This document shows positions 36,314 through 45,308 of a stretch of DNA of 64,000 nt, piece by piece (within the stretch, counting starts at the first letter, position 1; every line of letters begins with the position of its first letter). The translations under genes were made by a program, and so were the position numbers. The notes beneath the pieces were generated by a model. The model was given only the letters and a program-made list of their open reading frames with translations. It was not told the origin of the DNA and did no database searches. Source of the stretch: Rhizobiaceae bacterium CPCC 101076 (GTDB taxonomy: Bacteria; Pseudomonadota; Alphaproteobacteria; Rhizobiales; Methylopilaceae). The stretch lies in contig QDFX01000003.1 in assembly GCA_003347645.1 (NCBI GenBank), forward strand, positions 1 through 64,000, in the 5' to 3' direction.

Positions 36314-36808
36314 CCTCATCTCGTCGGCCGCAGCGGCGATCGCCTCATTCGGCGTCGCAAATACTGACCGCACCGCGCCGGCGATCATCAGGTTGAACGG
36401 CTGCCCGAAATCCTCGACTTCCGCGCCACTTTCGTCTCGGCGCGCGCCATGTTCATCCCAGGTGAACGGGATGCGTTCAACTAGCGGACGGAGATCACTG
36501 GAATAGCCGAAAACAGGAATGCCACGCTCGATCGCCATGCCGATCTCGACGGCAGTGCCATCGTCGCAATGAGGCCCGCGGAATGGACTGAGATCGGCAA
36601 TGACTGCATCGGCACGCCGGAGCATCTGCCCACATGACGCGAAGATCATCCGCATCGCGATCTGGCCGTCCTCCGGAAGCGCGAAACCATGATCGAGGGG
36701 AAACAGACCCTCGCAGCCGTGCTTGGCGCAGATGGCCTTCAGCTTCTCGCCACGCTCCCTGGCGTTCGGCATAAAGACGGTGGGACCCGCAAGATAAAGC
36801 CTGGGCAT
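36296..36808 (-). CDS. nucleoside 2-deoxyribosyltransferase
   Basis: A 170-residue enzyme from ATG 36808, which overlaps the stop of the upstream hydrolase gene. It begins RLYLAGPTVFMPNARERGEK, and later DAVIADLSPFRGPHCDDGTA and EIGMAIERGIPVFGY give the family active-site pattern, in which the Glu of the EIGMA motif is the nucleophile. Such enzymes swap the base on deoxynucleosides in salvage. Its C-terminus ends inside the palindromic dimer after eno, so its last codons share that DNA. Confidence 0.85.
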   Translation of the reverse strand: MPRLYLAGPTVFMPNARERGEKLKAICAKHGCEGLFPLDHGFALPEDGQIAMRMIFASCGQMLRRADAVIADLSPFRGPHCDDGTAVEIGMAIERGIPVFGYSSDLRPLVERIPFTWDEHGARRDESGAEVEDFGQPFNLMIAGAVRSVFATPNEAIAAAADEMRRRPPA

Positions 36809-37734
36809 CACGATTGGTGCGCCGTGAAGAAGGCGAGAAGTTCGGCCGCGGTCTCGTCCGGCATTTCTTCCTGAAGCATGTGTCCGCATTCGAGCGCGCG
36901 GCCCTCGACCCGAACGGCCTTGGGGCGCCAGGTTTCGATGACGTCGTAGAGTTCCCCGACCGTGCCCCTGCCACCCCATAGTGCGAGGAGGGGTGCCGTT
37001 ATCCGGCTGCCGGCGTCCTCCGCATCGTGAACGAGGTCGATGGTCGCCGCGGCCCGGTAGTCCTCGCAGATCGCGTGACGGGTCGCCGGATCGCTGTAGC
37101 AGCGGAGATATTCGGCGAAGATCGCGTCGTCGATTACGCCACGCGTCTTCACCTGCGCAGCGAGATGACGACGCAGGAAGAATTCGGGATCGGCGCCGAT
37201 CATCTTTTCCGGCAGCGGCTCCGGCTGGATCAGGAAGAACCACCAGAAATAACGTGTGGCGAAGGCCCGGTCGGTACGCTCGTACATCGTCGCCGTCGGC
37301 GCGATATCCATCACCGCTGCTCTGGCGATCGCGTCCGGATGGTCGAGCGCCATGCGATGGACGACGCGGGCGCCACGATCATGGCCGGCGACGGCGAAGC
37401 GGTCATGACCGAGAATCCGCATGAGCCTGACCTGATCCTGAGCCATCAAACGCTTGGAATAGTTGATGTGCTGCGAGCCGCCGTCGGGCTTGCTGCTATC
37501 CCCATAGCCGCGCAGATCCGCGGCTATCACGGTGAAATGCCCTTTCAGCGCGGGCGTGATTTTCCGCCACGTGGCATGCGTCTGAGGATGGCCGTGAAGC
37601 AGGAGCAGCGGCGGACCGTTGCCGCCAACCGCAGCCCGGATCGTGACGCCGCCGCCGACCGCGACGTCCACCAGTCTGAAGCCGGACAGAAACGGTGATG
37701 GACCGCGTTCGCTGATTTGTTCGTCCGATGTCAT
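36808..37734 (-). CDS. alpha/beta hydrolase, haloacetate-dehalogenase/epoxide-hydrolase type
   Basis: A 308-residue protein from ATG 37734. The oxyanion-hole motif is LLLLHGHPQTHATWRKI, DLRGYGDSSKP follows, and the nucleophile elbow is VAGHDRGARVVHRMALDHP with Asp as nucleophile, which is the pattern of fluoroacetate dehalogenases and soluble epoxide hydrolases. WWFFLIQPEPLPE in the cap supports the dehalogenase group. The catalytic His is near ECGHMLQEE. The substrate is not known. It is the upstream gene of a pair with the deoxyribosyltransferase. Confidence 0.85.
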   Translation of the reverse strand: MTSDEQISERGPSPFLSGFRLVDVAVGGGVTIRAAVGGNGPPLLLLHGHPQTHATWRKITPALKGHFTVIAADLRGYGDSSKPDGGSQHINYSKRLMAQDQVRLMRILGHDRFAVAGHDRGARVVHRMALDHPDAIARAAVMDIAPTATMYERTDRAFATRYFWWFFLIQPEPLPEKMIGADPEFFLRRHLAAQVKTRGVIDDAIFAEYLRCYSDPATRHAICEDYRAAATIDLVHDAEDAGSRITAPLLALWGGRGTVGELYDVIETWRPKAVRVEGRALECGHMLQEEMPDETAAELLAFFTAHQS

Positions 37735-37877
37735 CGGAGATCGCTTTAAATCCTTCCCGGGCAATCAAACCTTGAAAATCAGGGATTCGCCCGCGAACAT
37801 AGCCTTATCCGGTTTCGCTGCGGATTGGGTGCCTCCTGCCTTGCGCGGGCCGGATGTGCTTTGACTGAAAGGGCCCA

Positions 37878-39680
37878 ATGCAGAGCATTGCGATCATCAA
37901 TCTTGTTCTGCTGGCCGGTTCCGCGCTTCTTGCGATCGGCATTCTGTCGAGCCTCGTCGCGCAGCGCTTCGGCGCCCCTTTGCTTCTCGTCTTCCTGCTG
38001 ATCGGCGTATTCATCGGCGAGGACGGGCCTGGCGGCGTCCACTTCAACGATTACCGAACAACCTATCTGATCGGGTCTTTCGCGCTCGCCGTGATCCTGT
38101 TCGACGGTGGTCTGAGGACGCGGCTTTCGACGTTCCGGGGCGTGCTGGCACCCTCGATCCTGCTCGCGACTCTCGGCGTGATCATCACCGCGCTAGTCGT
38201 CAGTGCATTGGTCATGCCGCTGCTTGGCATGACTTTCTCTCAGGCGCTGCTTGTCGGTGCGATGGTGGCGCCGACCGATGCGGCGGCGGTGTTCTTTCTC
38301 CTGCGGGCCGGTGGTCTTCAGCTTCAGCGCCATGTCGGTTCGACGCTCGAAATCGAGTCCGGGACAAACGATCCCGTCGCCGTCCTTTTGACGATCGTGC
38401 TTGTCGAGGTGCTGCTCAGCGGCGCACGGACGCCGGTGGTCGAACTGATCGCGATGATGGTCCAGCATGGCGTGCTGGGAGCCATCGGCGGTGCCGTCGG
38501 CGGCTTCGTCATCGTCTGGGTGCTGAACCGGGTCGAGCTTCCGACCGGACTCCATCCGATCTTCTCCATCGCGGTCGCGGTCGTCACCTTCGCGGCGACG
38601 CAGGTTCTGCACGGTTCGGGATTCCTCGCGGTCTATGTCGCCGGCCTGATCGTCGGAAACCGTCGCGTGCGGGCCTTCGCCTCGATCATCTCCTTTCACG
38701 ACGCAGCGACCTGGCTCGTTCAGATATTGATGTTCATCGTACTGGGATTGCTCGTAACGCCGTCGAGGCTGGTCGATGCGATCATTCCGGGGCTGGCGGT
38801 CTCGTTCTTCCTGATGTTCGTAGCCCGTCCGGTCGCTGTCTTCCTCTGTCTCGGGCCGTACAAATTCGCGGTGAACGAGCGAATATTCGTCTCCTGGGTG
38901 GGACTGCGCGGCGCCGTATCGATCTTCCTTGCGGCGATCCCCACCCTGGCGGGGCTGCCGAACGGTGAAATCTATTTCAACATCGCCTTCATTACCGTCG
39001 TCGTTTCGCTGGTCGTCCAGGGCTGGACGCTGACGCCGCTCGCGCGCCGGCTGGGTCTCGCTCTGCCGCAGGCTCGCCGGGACGTATCGCGCGTGGAGAT
39101 CGACCTGCCGGGTCAACAGGAACATGAGATGGTCGGCTATCACATCGCCGAGGGAAGCGCGGTCCTTGAGCCGGGTGCTTCGCCGCGCTGGGCGCGGCCG
39201 GTGTTCGTGGTTCGTGAGGACCGCATCCTGGAGCCGGCAATGGCCGGACCACTCCAGCCCGGCGATTATGGATATTTTCTCGCCCCGCCTGAACGTGTCC
39301 GGGAGCTTGACCGGCTTTTCACGCCAGGAGAACGCGACACCGGGGAGCATTCGAATTTCCCGTTGCGCGCCGGCGTGCAGCTATCCGTGCTGAGCGATCT
39401 CTACGGCCTCGATGTCGACAGCGAGCTTGGCGAGCGGACCGTGGCCGACCATTTCGCCGAGGAACTGGAGAACGAGCCGACACCGGGCGACAGGCTTTCG
39501 CTCGGCATGGCGACGCTCGTCGTCCATACCGTTCGCGATGGACGCGTGGCCGAAGCCGAGCTCGAGATCGGCGACCGGGCAGGGGATTCCGACATCAAGC
39601 CGGATAGTCTCGATCTGGCTCTGAGCGCGTTGGCCCGCCGTTTCCGCGTGCTCGAACGGCGCATCTTTAACCGCCGGTAA
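37878..39680 (+). CDS. potassium/proton antiporter, NhaP2/CvrA type (CPA1)
   Basis: A 600-residue membrane protein with about 12 transmembrane segments in the first 400 residues. Family motifs are AVILFDGGLRTRLSTFRG, MVAPTDAAAVFFLLRAGG, ESGTNDPVAVLLTIVL (with the conserved Asp) and SWVGLRGAVSIFLAAIPTLA. From about residue 400 it has a cytosolic TrkA_C-like domain (YHIAEGSAVLEPGASPR, then VVREDRILEP) and a final small CorC-like domain near EELENEPTPGDRLS. It probably exports K+ in exchange for protons. It diverges from the hydrolase gene and precedes ftsB. Confidence 0.92.
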   Translation: MQSIAIINLVLLAGSALLAIGILSSLVAQRFGAPLLLVFLLIGVFIGEDGPGGVHFNDYRTTYLIGSFALAVILFDGGLRTRLSTFRGVLAPSILLATLGVIITALVVSALVMPLLGMTFSQALLVGAMVAPTDAAAVFFLLRAGGLQLQRHVGSTLEIESGTNDPVAVLLTIVLVEVLLSGARTPVVELIAMMVQHGVLGAIGGAVGGFVIVWVLNRVELPTGLHPIFSIAVAVVTFAATQVLHGSGFLAVYVAGLIVGNRRVRAFASIISFHDAATWLVQILMFIVLGLLVTPSRLVDAIIPGLAVSFFLMFVARPVAVFLCLGPYKFAVNERIFVSWVGLRGAVSIFLAAIPTLAGLPNGEIYFNIAFITVVVSLVVQGWTLTPLARRLGLALPQARRDVSRVEIDLPGQQEHEMVGYHIAEGSAVLEPGASPRWARPVFVVREDRILEPAMAGPLQPGDYGYFLAPPERVRELDRLFTPGERDTGEHSNFPLRAGVQLSVLSDLYGLDVDSELGERTVADHFAEELENEPTPGDRLSLGMATLVVHTVRDGRVAEAELEIGDRAGDSDIKPDSLDLALSALARRFRVLERRIFNRR

Positions 39681-39705
39681 ACCAAGTCGGCGTCAGCTTG
39701 CGAAT

Positions 39706-40020
39706 ATGGTCATCCGTACCCGCCTTCGTGCCTTCCTGCTGCAGACCGGCCTCTGGCTGACGGCCGCTGCCTGCATCGGCTATTTCGGATATCACGCGGT
39801 TCATGGCGAGCGAGGACTGAGGGCTCACCGCAATTTCGATCAGGAGATCGCGGCGCTGTCGGTCCAGCTGGCTTCGCTGGAAGGAAAGAAAAAGGAACTC
39901 GAACACCGCGTGAACCAGTTCGAACCGTCGAGCGTTGACCGCGATCTACTGGACGAGGAGGCCCGCCGAAACCTTGGCTGGCTTCATCCGAACGATCGCG
40001 TTTTGGTCCTCCCGCGCTAA
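39706..40020 (+). CDS. ftsB: septum formation initiator family protein (FtsB/DivIC)
   Basis: A 104-residue cell-division protein with a short cytoplasmic N-terminus, one transmembrane segment (FLLQTGLWLTAAACIGYFGY) and a coiled coil (QEIAALSVQLASLEGKKKEL). The end has DEEARRNLGWLHPNDRVLVL, the LGW-like family signature. It should bridge FtsL and FtsQ in the divisome. It sits between the antiporter and pdhA, as usual in the order, though two extra genes intervene here. Confidence 0.9.
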   Translation: MVIRTRLRAFLLQTGLWLTAAACIGYFGYHAVHGERGLRAHRNFDQEIAALSVQLASLEGKKKELEHRVNQFEPSSVDRDLLDEEARRNLGWLHPNDRVLVLPR

Positions 40021-40246
40021 CTCCGGCCACGAATCAGTTCATTTTTTGACCCTATTGCGGTTTCTCAGCCGCCGGCCGTAAGCCTTTGATTCGTCGTATT
40101 CCGGGTCGTTTTCAGAAAAATGTCCAAATTGCTCGCCTAGATTCGGCCGCAATATAATCTTGTTTTTGTCCTCATTCGAGTCACTTCGTATTGGACACGC
40201 TGCTATTAAGTAACAGTGTCGCTATGAGTAGTCCGGGGGGATGTAT

Positions 40247-41404
40247 ATGCGACGTCTTGTTCTGCGCACGATCGCGTTTGTCTGTCTTTTAACGGCATCG
40301 GTCGCGCCAGCGATCTCGCAAACCGCTGACACCGCTAACGAAAATCCAATTGAAGCGCGCCTTCGCGATCAGAAGAACGCTTGGACCGTCGGCATAGCCG
40401 GCGGGCTTCTCGATACCACCAATATGCGGTTCGCCGACGAGATGGGACGAGCGCTGAACGACGGGGACAATCTCCGCGTCATGCCGATGGTCGGCTTTGG
40501 TTCGGCGTCGAACCTCGAAGACCTCCTGTATTTGCGAGGCGTCGACGTCGCCTTCACGCAGTCCGACGTGTTCGAGTATTTCCGAACCGAGCGTAAGATC
40601 GGAAACCTCGACAAACGCGTTCAGTTCGTCGCCCGTTTTCCCATCGCCGAACTGCACATACTGGCGCGCGGCGACATCCGCAGCGTCGAAGATCTGCGCG
40701 GCAAGCGGGTGAGCTTCGGTCCGCTAGGCACGTCGGCCAGCATGACCGGCACCATCGTGCTGCAGCGTCTCGGCATTCCGGTCGAGAAGGTCTTCATCGA
40801 CCACACCCAGGGCATGAAGGATCTGGCTTCCGGCGACCTCGCGGCAATCGTTCGCGTGGCGGGCCGCCCGCTCGGCTTCTTCGCCGAGATGCCGGCAAAT
40901 ACCGGCTTCCACTTCCTGCCCGTGCCGTTCACCGAGAAGTTCGCCGACTACTACACGCTCAGCGAACTCTCCTCCGACGATTATCCCGGCCTGGTCCCGA
41001 AAGGGCAGACGGTCGAGACGATCGGCGTGCCGACCGTGCTCGCGGTCTACAACTGGCCGAAGAGCAATCCTCGCTACAAGAAGGTCGAGCGTTTCGTCGA
41101 GCGCCTGTTCCAGAACTGGGACAAGCTGCAGGTGGAGGGCTTCCATCCGAAATGGCGGGAGGTGAATCTCGCCGCGACCGTTCCCGGATGGCAGCGCTTC
41201 GGTGTCGCCGAACGCGTGCTTCAGCAGGCCGGTGCACAGAACGACACGTCCGACGATCTCAGCAGCCAGTTCGGCAGCTATCTCGACGCCCAGAAGGGCA
41301 ATCAAACTCAGGCCGATCGCGATGCGCTCTTCAAGGAGTTCATGGCGTGGCGTGCCCAACAGAACAAGCGGCAGCAAAAGCCGAAAGCAATCTCCAGCAA
41401 TTGA
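40247..41404 (+). CDS. orphan TAXI-family TRAP solute-binding protein
   Basis: A 385-residue protein. The start is ATG 40247 rather than 40241, because GGGGGG lies directly before 40241 and six bases before 40247. A signal peptide (RRLVLRTIAFVCLLTASVAP) leads into TAXI features: TVGIAGGLLDTTNMRFADEM, DVAFTQSDVFEYFRTE, GKRVSFGPLGTSASMTGTIV and TVLAVYNWPKSNPRYKK. TAXI proteins feed a large fused TRAP permease, but none is visible in this window. The C-terminus ends in a basic Gln-rich tail. It may serve a distant permease or a sensor. Confidence 0.85.
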   Translation: MRRLVLRTIAFVCLLTASVAPAISQTADTANENPIEARLRDQKNAWTVGIAGGLLDTTNMRFADEMGRALNDGDNLRVMPMVGFGSASNLEDLLYLRGVDVAFTQSDVFEYFRTERKIGNLDKRVQFVARFPIAELHILARGDIRSVEDLRGKRVSFGPLGTSASMTGTIVLQRLGIPVEKVFIDHTQGMKDLASGDLAAIVRVAGRPLGFFAEMPANTGFHFLPVPFTEKFADYYTLSELSSDDYPGLVPKGQTVETIGVPTVLAVYNWPKSNPRYKKVERFVERLFQNWDKLQVEGFHPKWREVNLAATVPGWQRFGVAERVLQQAGAQNDTSDDLSSQFGSYLDAQKGNQTQADRDALFKEFMAWRAQQNKRQQKPKAISSN

Positions 41405-41449
41405 GGAAACGCCTAGCCGGCTGAGGGGCCGGTCAGACAGGGGGCTGTC

Positions 41450-42283
41450 ATGAGCAATCAATTCGAACCGCAGGCGCCGGACGACATGTTCGCGCCGAAA
41501 GGTCGTACGCCGACGCCACAGGCGCATGATCCATTCGCCGATGCCGACCATTTCGGCTATCAGGCCTTTGCCCAGCAATACGCTGCCGCGCAGCAACCGA
41601 CGACCCGGAAGAAGCCGGTCAGCGGTCATTCCAAGATGATGCTGCGGTTGAGCATGCTGGTGCTGCTCGTTGGCGCCGGCATTGGCGGCTTCATCGGTTA
41701 TCGGCATTTCAACGGGCAGCCGCTGTTCCAGGATCGCGAGCCGACTTTATTCGAGGTCGCTTCGACCAAGGCCGCCATGGCTTCGCTCGCCGCTGCCGAA
41801 ACGGAACGGACGGTGACCATTCTCCAGCCTCCGCCGGCGGAGCCCATCGAGACGGCGCGTGCATCGACGACGGAACCCGATCCGGTTCAGGAGCCCGCGC
41901 CGGCCCCGGCTCCGGAAATTGCCGCTTTGACCCAGCAGCCTCCGCCGCCGCCTCAGCCACAAGTGGTCCAGGCTCCGCCGCCGCCGGCGCCTGTCGTCCC
42001 GAAGCTCACCCAGTCCGAACTCGCGTTGCTGATGGAGCGAGGTCATCGCTTCGTTGAGTCGGGAGACTTCGCCAGCGCACGACCGCTATACCGTCGCGCC
42101 GCCGAGGCCGGATACGCTGAAGCGGCTCTCGCTCTCGGCGATACCTACGATCCGACATTCCTCAAGCAGCGCCGCGTCGTTGGCCTTGCGCCTGATCCGG
42201 CGAAGGCACGGCAGTGGTATCAGCGGGCACTGGAACTCGGCTCCCTGGAAGCGGACATGAAACTCGGCCGCCTGGCACAGTGA
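41450..42283 (+). CDS. membrane-anchored Sel1-repeat protein
   Basis: A 277-residue protein. The N-terminal 60 residues are cytoplasmic and rich in Gln, Ala and Pro. One transmembrane segment follows at about 64-86 (MLRLSMLVLLVGAGIGGFIG). A Pro-rich periplasmic linker (PAPAPAPEIAALTQQPPPPP) precedes two Sel1-like repeats from about residue 205 (ASARPLYRRAAEAGYAEAAL, then KARQWYQRALELGSLEADM). Sel1 modules bind proteins. It follows the TAXI gene by 45 bases on the same strand, and the two are often neighbours in this order. Confidence 0.8.
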   Translation: MSNQFEPQAPDDMFAPKGRTPTPQAHDPFADADHFGYQAFAQQYAAAQQPTTRKKPVSGHSKMMLRLSMLVLLVGAGIGGFIGYRHFNGQPLFQDREPTLFEVASTKAAMASLAAAETERTVTILQPPPAEPIETARASTTEPDPVQEPAPAPAPEIAALTQQPPPPPQPQVVQAPPPPAPVVPKLTQSELALLMERGHRFVESGDFASARPLYRRAAEAGYAEAALALGDTYDPTFLKQRRVVGLAPDPAKARQWYQRALELGSLEADMKLGRLAQ

Positions 42284-42498
42284 ATGTGCCGAACTCATGT
42301 TCAACTTTCGCTGATCAGCTATGCCGTCTGCGCATATCGTTTCGCGTACCGCGCCACGGCAAACGCTTGATTTTCTTGGGTTGAACTGAATTCGGCCATA
42401 CCTGGGCGGTTCTCGCTTTTGCTGATTTGATGCGCTAACGTCTGCCCAAAATAGAAGCGGCGGGGGCCGTCCTATTGTCGACGGCAGGGAGCGTATGA

Positions 42499-43512
42499 AT
42501 GGCAGCAACAGCGGCCGCCCAGGTAAAATCTGAATCCTCTAACCTCCTGGTGGAATTCACCAAAGAGGAAGAACTCACAGCTTTCCGCGAAATGCTGATG
42601 ATCCGCCGGTTCGAAGAGAAGGCCGGCCAGCTTTACGGCATGGGCCTCATTGGCGGCTTCTGCCACCTCTATATCGGCCAGGAGGCCGTCGTCGTCGGTA
42701 TGCAGACCGCGATGAAAGAGGGCGATCAGGTCATCACCGGCTATCGCGATCACGGCCACATGCTTGCAACGGGCATGGACCCCAAGGGCGTCATGGCCGA
42801 GCTCACCGGCCGCCAGGGAGGCTATTCCCGCGGCAAGGGCGGCTCGATGCACATGTTCAGCCGCGAGAAGAATTTCTATGGTGGTCACGGCATCGTCGGC
42901 GGCCAGGTCTCGCTCGGCACCGGTCTCGCCTTCGCCAACAAATTCCGCAACGATGACAGCGTCTCGATCGTCTACTTCGGCGACGGCGCGGCCAATCAGG
43001 GGCAGGTCTACGAGAGCTTCAACATGGCGAAGCTCTGGAAGCTGCCGGTCGTCTACGTGGTCGAAAACAACCGCTACGGGATGGGCACGGCGCATCATCG
43101 TGCATCCTCGACAACCGATTTCTCCAAGCGCGGCCTGTCCTTCGACATTCCGGGCGAGCAAGTCGACGGCATGGACGTCCGCGCCGTCAAGGCCGCCGGC
43201 GACAGGGCGATTGCCTATGCGCGCTCGGGGCAGGGTCCGTACATCATCGAAATGCTGACGTACCGTTATCGCGGCCATTCGATGTCGGACCCGGCCAAAT
43301 ACCGGCCGAAGGAAGAAGTGCAGAAAATGCGCGACGAGCACGACCCGATCGAACAGGTACGCAAGCGCCTGCTCGATAACGGTTGGAGCAAGGAAGAGGA
43401 TCTGAACGCGATCGACAAGGAGATCCGCGTCGTCGTGAATGATGCCGCCGATTTTGCGAGCTCTGATCCGGAGCCGGATCCGGCGGAGCTTTGGACCGAC
43501 ATCCTTCGCTGA
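42499..43512 (+). CDS. pdhA: pyruvate dehydrogenase E1 subunit alpha
   Basis: A 337-residue thiamine-diphosphate enzyme subunit. Signature segments are MLMIRRFEEKAGQLYGMGLI, GGFCHLYIGQEAVVVGMQTA, GGSMHMFSREKNFYGGHGI, and the cofactor motif YFGDGAANQGQVYESFN. Near the C-terminus YRYRGHSMSDPAKYR carries the conserved phosphorylation-loop-like region. It decarboxylates pyruvate together with PdhB and passes acetyl to lipoyl groups of PdhC. It begins the pdh gene series, following a 215-base gap that contains its promoter. Confidence 0.97.
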   Translation: MAATAAAQVKSESSNLLVEFTKEEELTAFREMLMIRRFEEKAGQLYGMGLIGGFCHLYIGQEAVVVGMQTAMKEGDQVITGYRDHGHMLATGMDPKGVMAELTGRQGGYSRGKGGSMHMFSREKNFYGGHGIVGGQVSLGTGLAFANKFRNDDSVSIVYFGDGAANQGQVYESFNMAKLWKLPVVYVVENNRYGMGTAHHRASSTTDFSKRGLSFDIPGEQVDGMDVRAVKAAGDRAIAYARSGQGPYIIEMLTYRYRGHSMSDPAKYRPKEEVQKMRDEHDPIEQVRKRLLDNGWSKEEDLNAIDKEIRVVVNDAADFASSDPEPDPAELWTDILR

Positions 43513-43595
43513 CAAGCCTTTCGCGCAGTTTCATCGAATGCCCGGCTGGACTCGCATAAGCGAGGCCGCAGCCCCGAACAGGAAGCGCTCCGCTT

Positions 43596-45014
43596 ATGCC
43601 GATTGAAGTTCTGATGCCCGCGCTCTCCCCGACCATGGAGTCGGGCAAGCTCGCGAAATGGCTCAAAAACGAAGGCGATGCCGTCAAATCCGGCGACGTG
43701 CTGGCCGAGATCGAGACCGACAAGGCGACGATGGAGATCGAGGCGATCGACGACGGCACGCTCGGCAAGATCCTGATCAAGGACGGCACCGAGGACGTGG
43801 CGGTGAACACGCCCATCGCCATCATCCTCGTAACGGGCGAGGATCCCTCGGCTGCGATCGCGAAGTCCAGCGGCAATGGCGCAGCGGCTCCGGCCGCCGA
43901 GAAGAAGGCCGAGGAAAGTGCTCCGCCGGTCGCTCCCGAAAAGGGACCGGCTCCGGACAAGGCGCCGTCGGCCGTGGCCGCGCCACCGAAGGTCGAAATC
44001 CAGCCCGATCCAGAAGTGCCGGAAGGCACCGAGATGGTGCACCAGACCGTCCGCGAGGCCCTTCGCGACGCAATGGCCGAGGAGATGCGCCGCGATCCGG
44101 ACATCTTCCTGATGGGCGAGGAAGTCGCCGAATATCAGGGCGCCTACAAGATCTCGCAGGGCCTGCTCGACGAATTCGGCGCCCGCCGCGTGATCGATAC
44201 CCCGATCACCGAATACGGCTTCGCCGGGGTCGGCGTTGGTGCCGCTCTGTCCGGCCTGAAACCGATCGTTGAGTTCATGACCTGGAACTTCGCCATGCAG
44301 GCGATCGACCACATCATCAACTCAGCTGCGAAGACACTCTATATGTCGGGCGGCCAGATGGGCTGTCCGATCGTATTCCGAGGTCCGAACGGTGCCGCGG
44401 CCCGAGTAGCGGCGCAGCACAGCCAGGACTACACGGCGTGGTACAGCCAGGTACCGGGACTTAAAGTCATCGCTCCCTACACCGCCGCAGACTTCAAGGG
44501 CCTTCTGAAGGCCGCTATCCGGGACCCCAACCCGGTCATCTTCCTCGAAAATGAAATCCTCTACGGCCAAAGCTTCGACGTTCCGAAGCTCGACGACTTC
44601 GTGCTGCCGATCGGCAAGGCGCGGATCGCGCGCGCCGGCAGCGACGTGACGCTCGTCTCTTTCTCGATCGGCATGACATACGCGCTCAAGGCGGCCGAGG
44701 AACTGGCCGGGCAGGGGATCGAGGCCGAGGTCATCGACCTTCGCACCATCCGCCCGATGGACATCGAGACGGTCATCGAATCAGTGAAGAAGACCGGCCG
44801 CTGCGTCACCGTCGAAGAGGGCTGGCCTCAGTCGGGCGTCGGCTCCGAGATCGTCGCCCAGCTGATGGAGAAGGCTTTCGACTATCTCGATGCGCCGGTC
44901 CTCCGCGTGACGGGCAAGGACGTCCCGATGCCCTATGCCGCCAATCTCGAAAAGTTGGCGCTCCCTTCCGTCGCCGAAGTCGTCGAGGCGGCGAAGGCTG
45001 TCAGCTACAAATGA
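43596..45014 (+). CDS. pdhB: pyruvate dehydrogenase E1 subunit beta with an N-terminal lipoyl domain
   Basis: A 472-residue protein, about 140 longer than a plain E1-beta. Residues 1-80 are a lipoyl domain ([19 protein letters not shown], with lipoylation site [11 protein letters not shown]), followed by an Ala/Pro/Lys linker to about residue 140. The E1-beta core then starts with [19 protein letters not shown] and holds [40 protein letters not shown] and [20 protein letters not shown]. This arrangement is known from Hyphomicrobiales. It overlaps the next gene by four bases (ATGA). Confidence 0.97.
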   Translation: MPIEVLMPALSPTMESGKLAKWLKNEGDAVKSGDVLAEIETDKATMEIEAIDDGTLGKILIKDGTEDVAVNTPIAIILVTGEDPSAAIAKSSGNGAAAPAAEKKAEESAPPVAPEKGPAPDKAPSAVAAPPKVEIQPDPEVPEGTEMVHQTVREALRDAMAEEMRRDPDIFLMGEEVAEYQGAYKISQGLLDEFGARRVIDTPITEYGFAGVGVGAALSGLKPIVEFMTWNFAMQAIDHIINSAAKTLYMSGGQMGCPIVFRGPNGAAARVAAQHSQDYTAWYSQVPGLKVIAPYTAADFKGLLKAAIRDPNPVIFLENEILYGQSFDVPKLDDFVLPIGKARIARAGSDVTLVSFSIGMTYALKAAEELAGQGIEAEVIDLRTIRPMDIETVIESVKKTGRCVTVEEGWPQSGVGSEIVAQLMEKAFDYLDAPVLRVTGKDVPMPYAANLEKLALPSVAEVVEAAKAVSYK

Positions 45015-45301
45015 GCGAGTTCGAGGCTCTGCATCTGCCGTCGGCGGCCTTCGAAAAGGGAGGCGTCGAGGTATTGCGGGCCGCGATTATCGACGAGGGT
45101 CTGCATGTGTCCCTGAAGCGGGCGTTCGACGACCCATCGACCTGGGGTGTCCTGCTTGCCGATATCGCGAGACACGTTTCGCGCGTCTATGCGAAGGAAA
45201 CCGGCGCGAGCGAGGCCGAGGTCGTCGTCGATATTCGGCGCCTGTTCGACGCTGAGCTCGACCAGCCGACCGATGTCGGCTCAACCGATGCCATGAACTG
45301 A
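45011..45301 (+). CDS. DUF5076 protein between pdhB and pdhC
   Basis: A 96-residue protein whose start overlaps the pdhB stop. The pattern [20 protein letters not shown], then [20 protein letters not shown], matches DUF5076, a small family found at this place in pyruvate dehydrogenase operons of Hyphomicrobiales. The role is unknown; because it is always wedged between the E1 and E2 genes, an accessory or assembly function for the complex is a fair inference. The stop lies seven bases before pdhC. Confidence 0.85.
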   Translation: MSEFEALHLPSAAFEKGGVEVLRAAIIDEGLHVSLKRAFDDPSTWGVLLADIARHVSRVYAKETGASEAEVVVDIRRLFDAELDQPTDVGSTDAMN

Positions 45302-45308
45302 GACCGAG

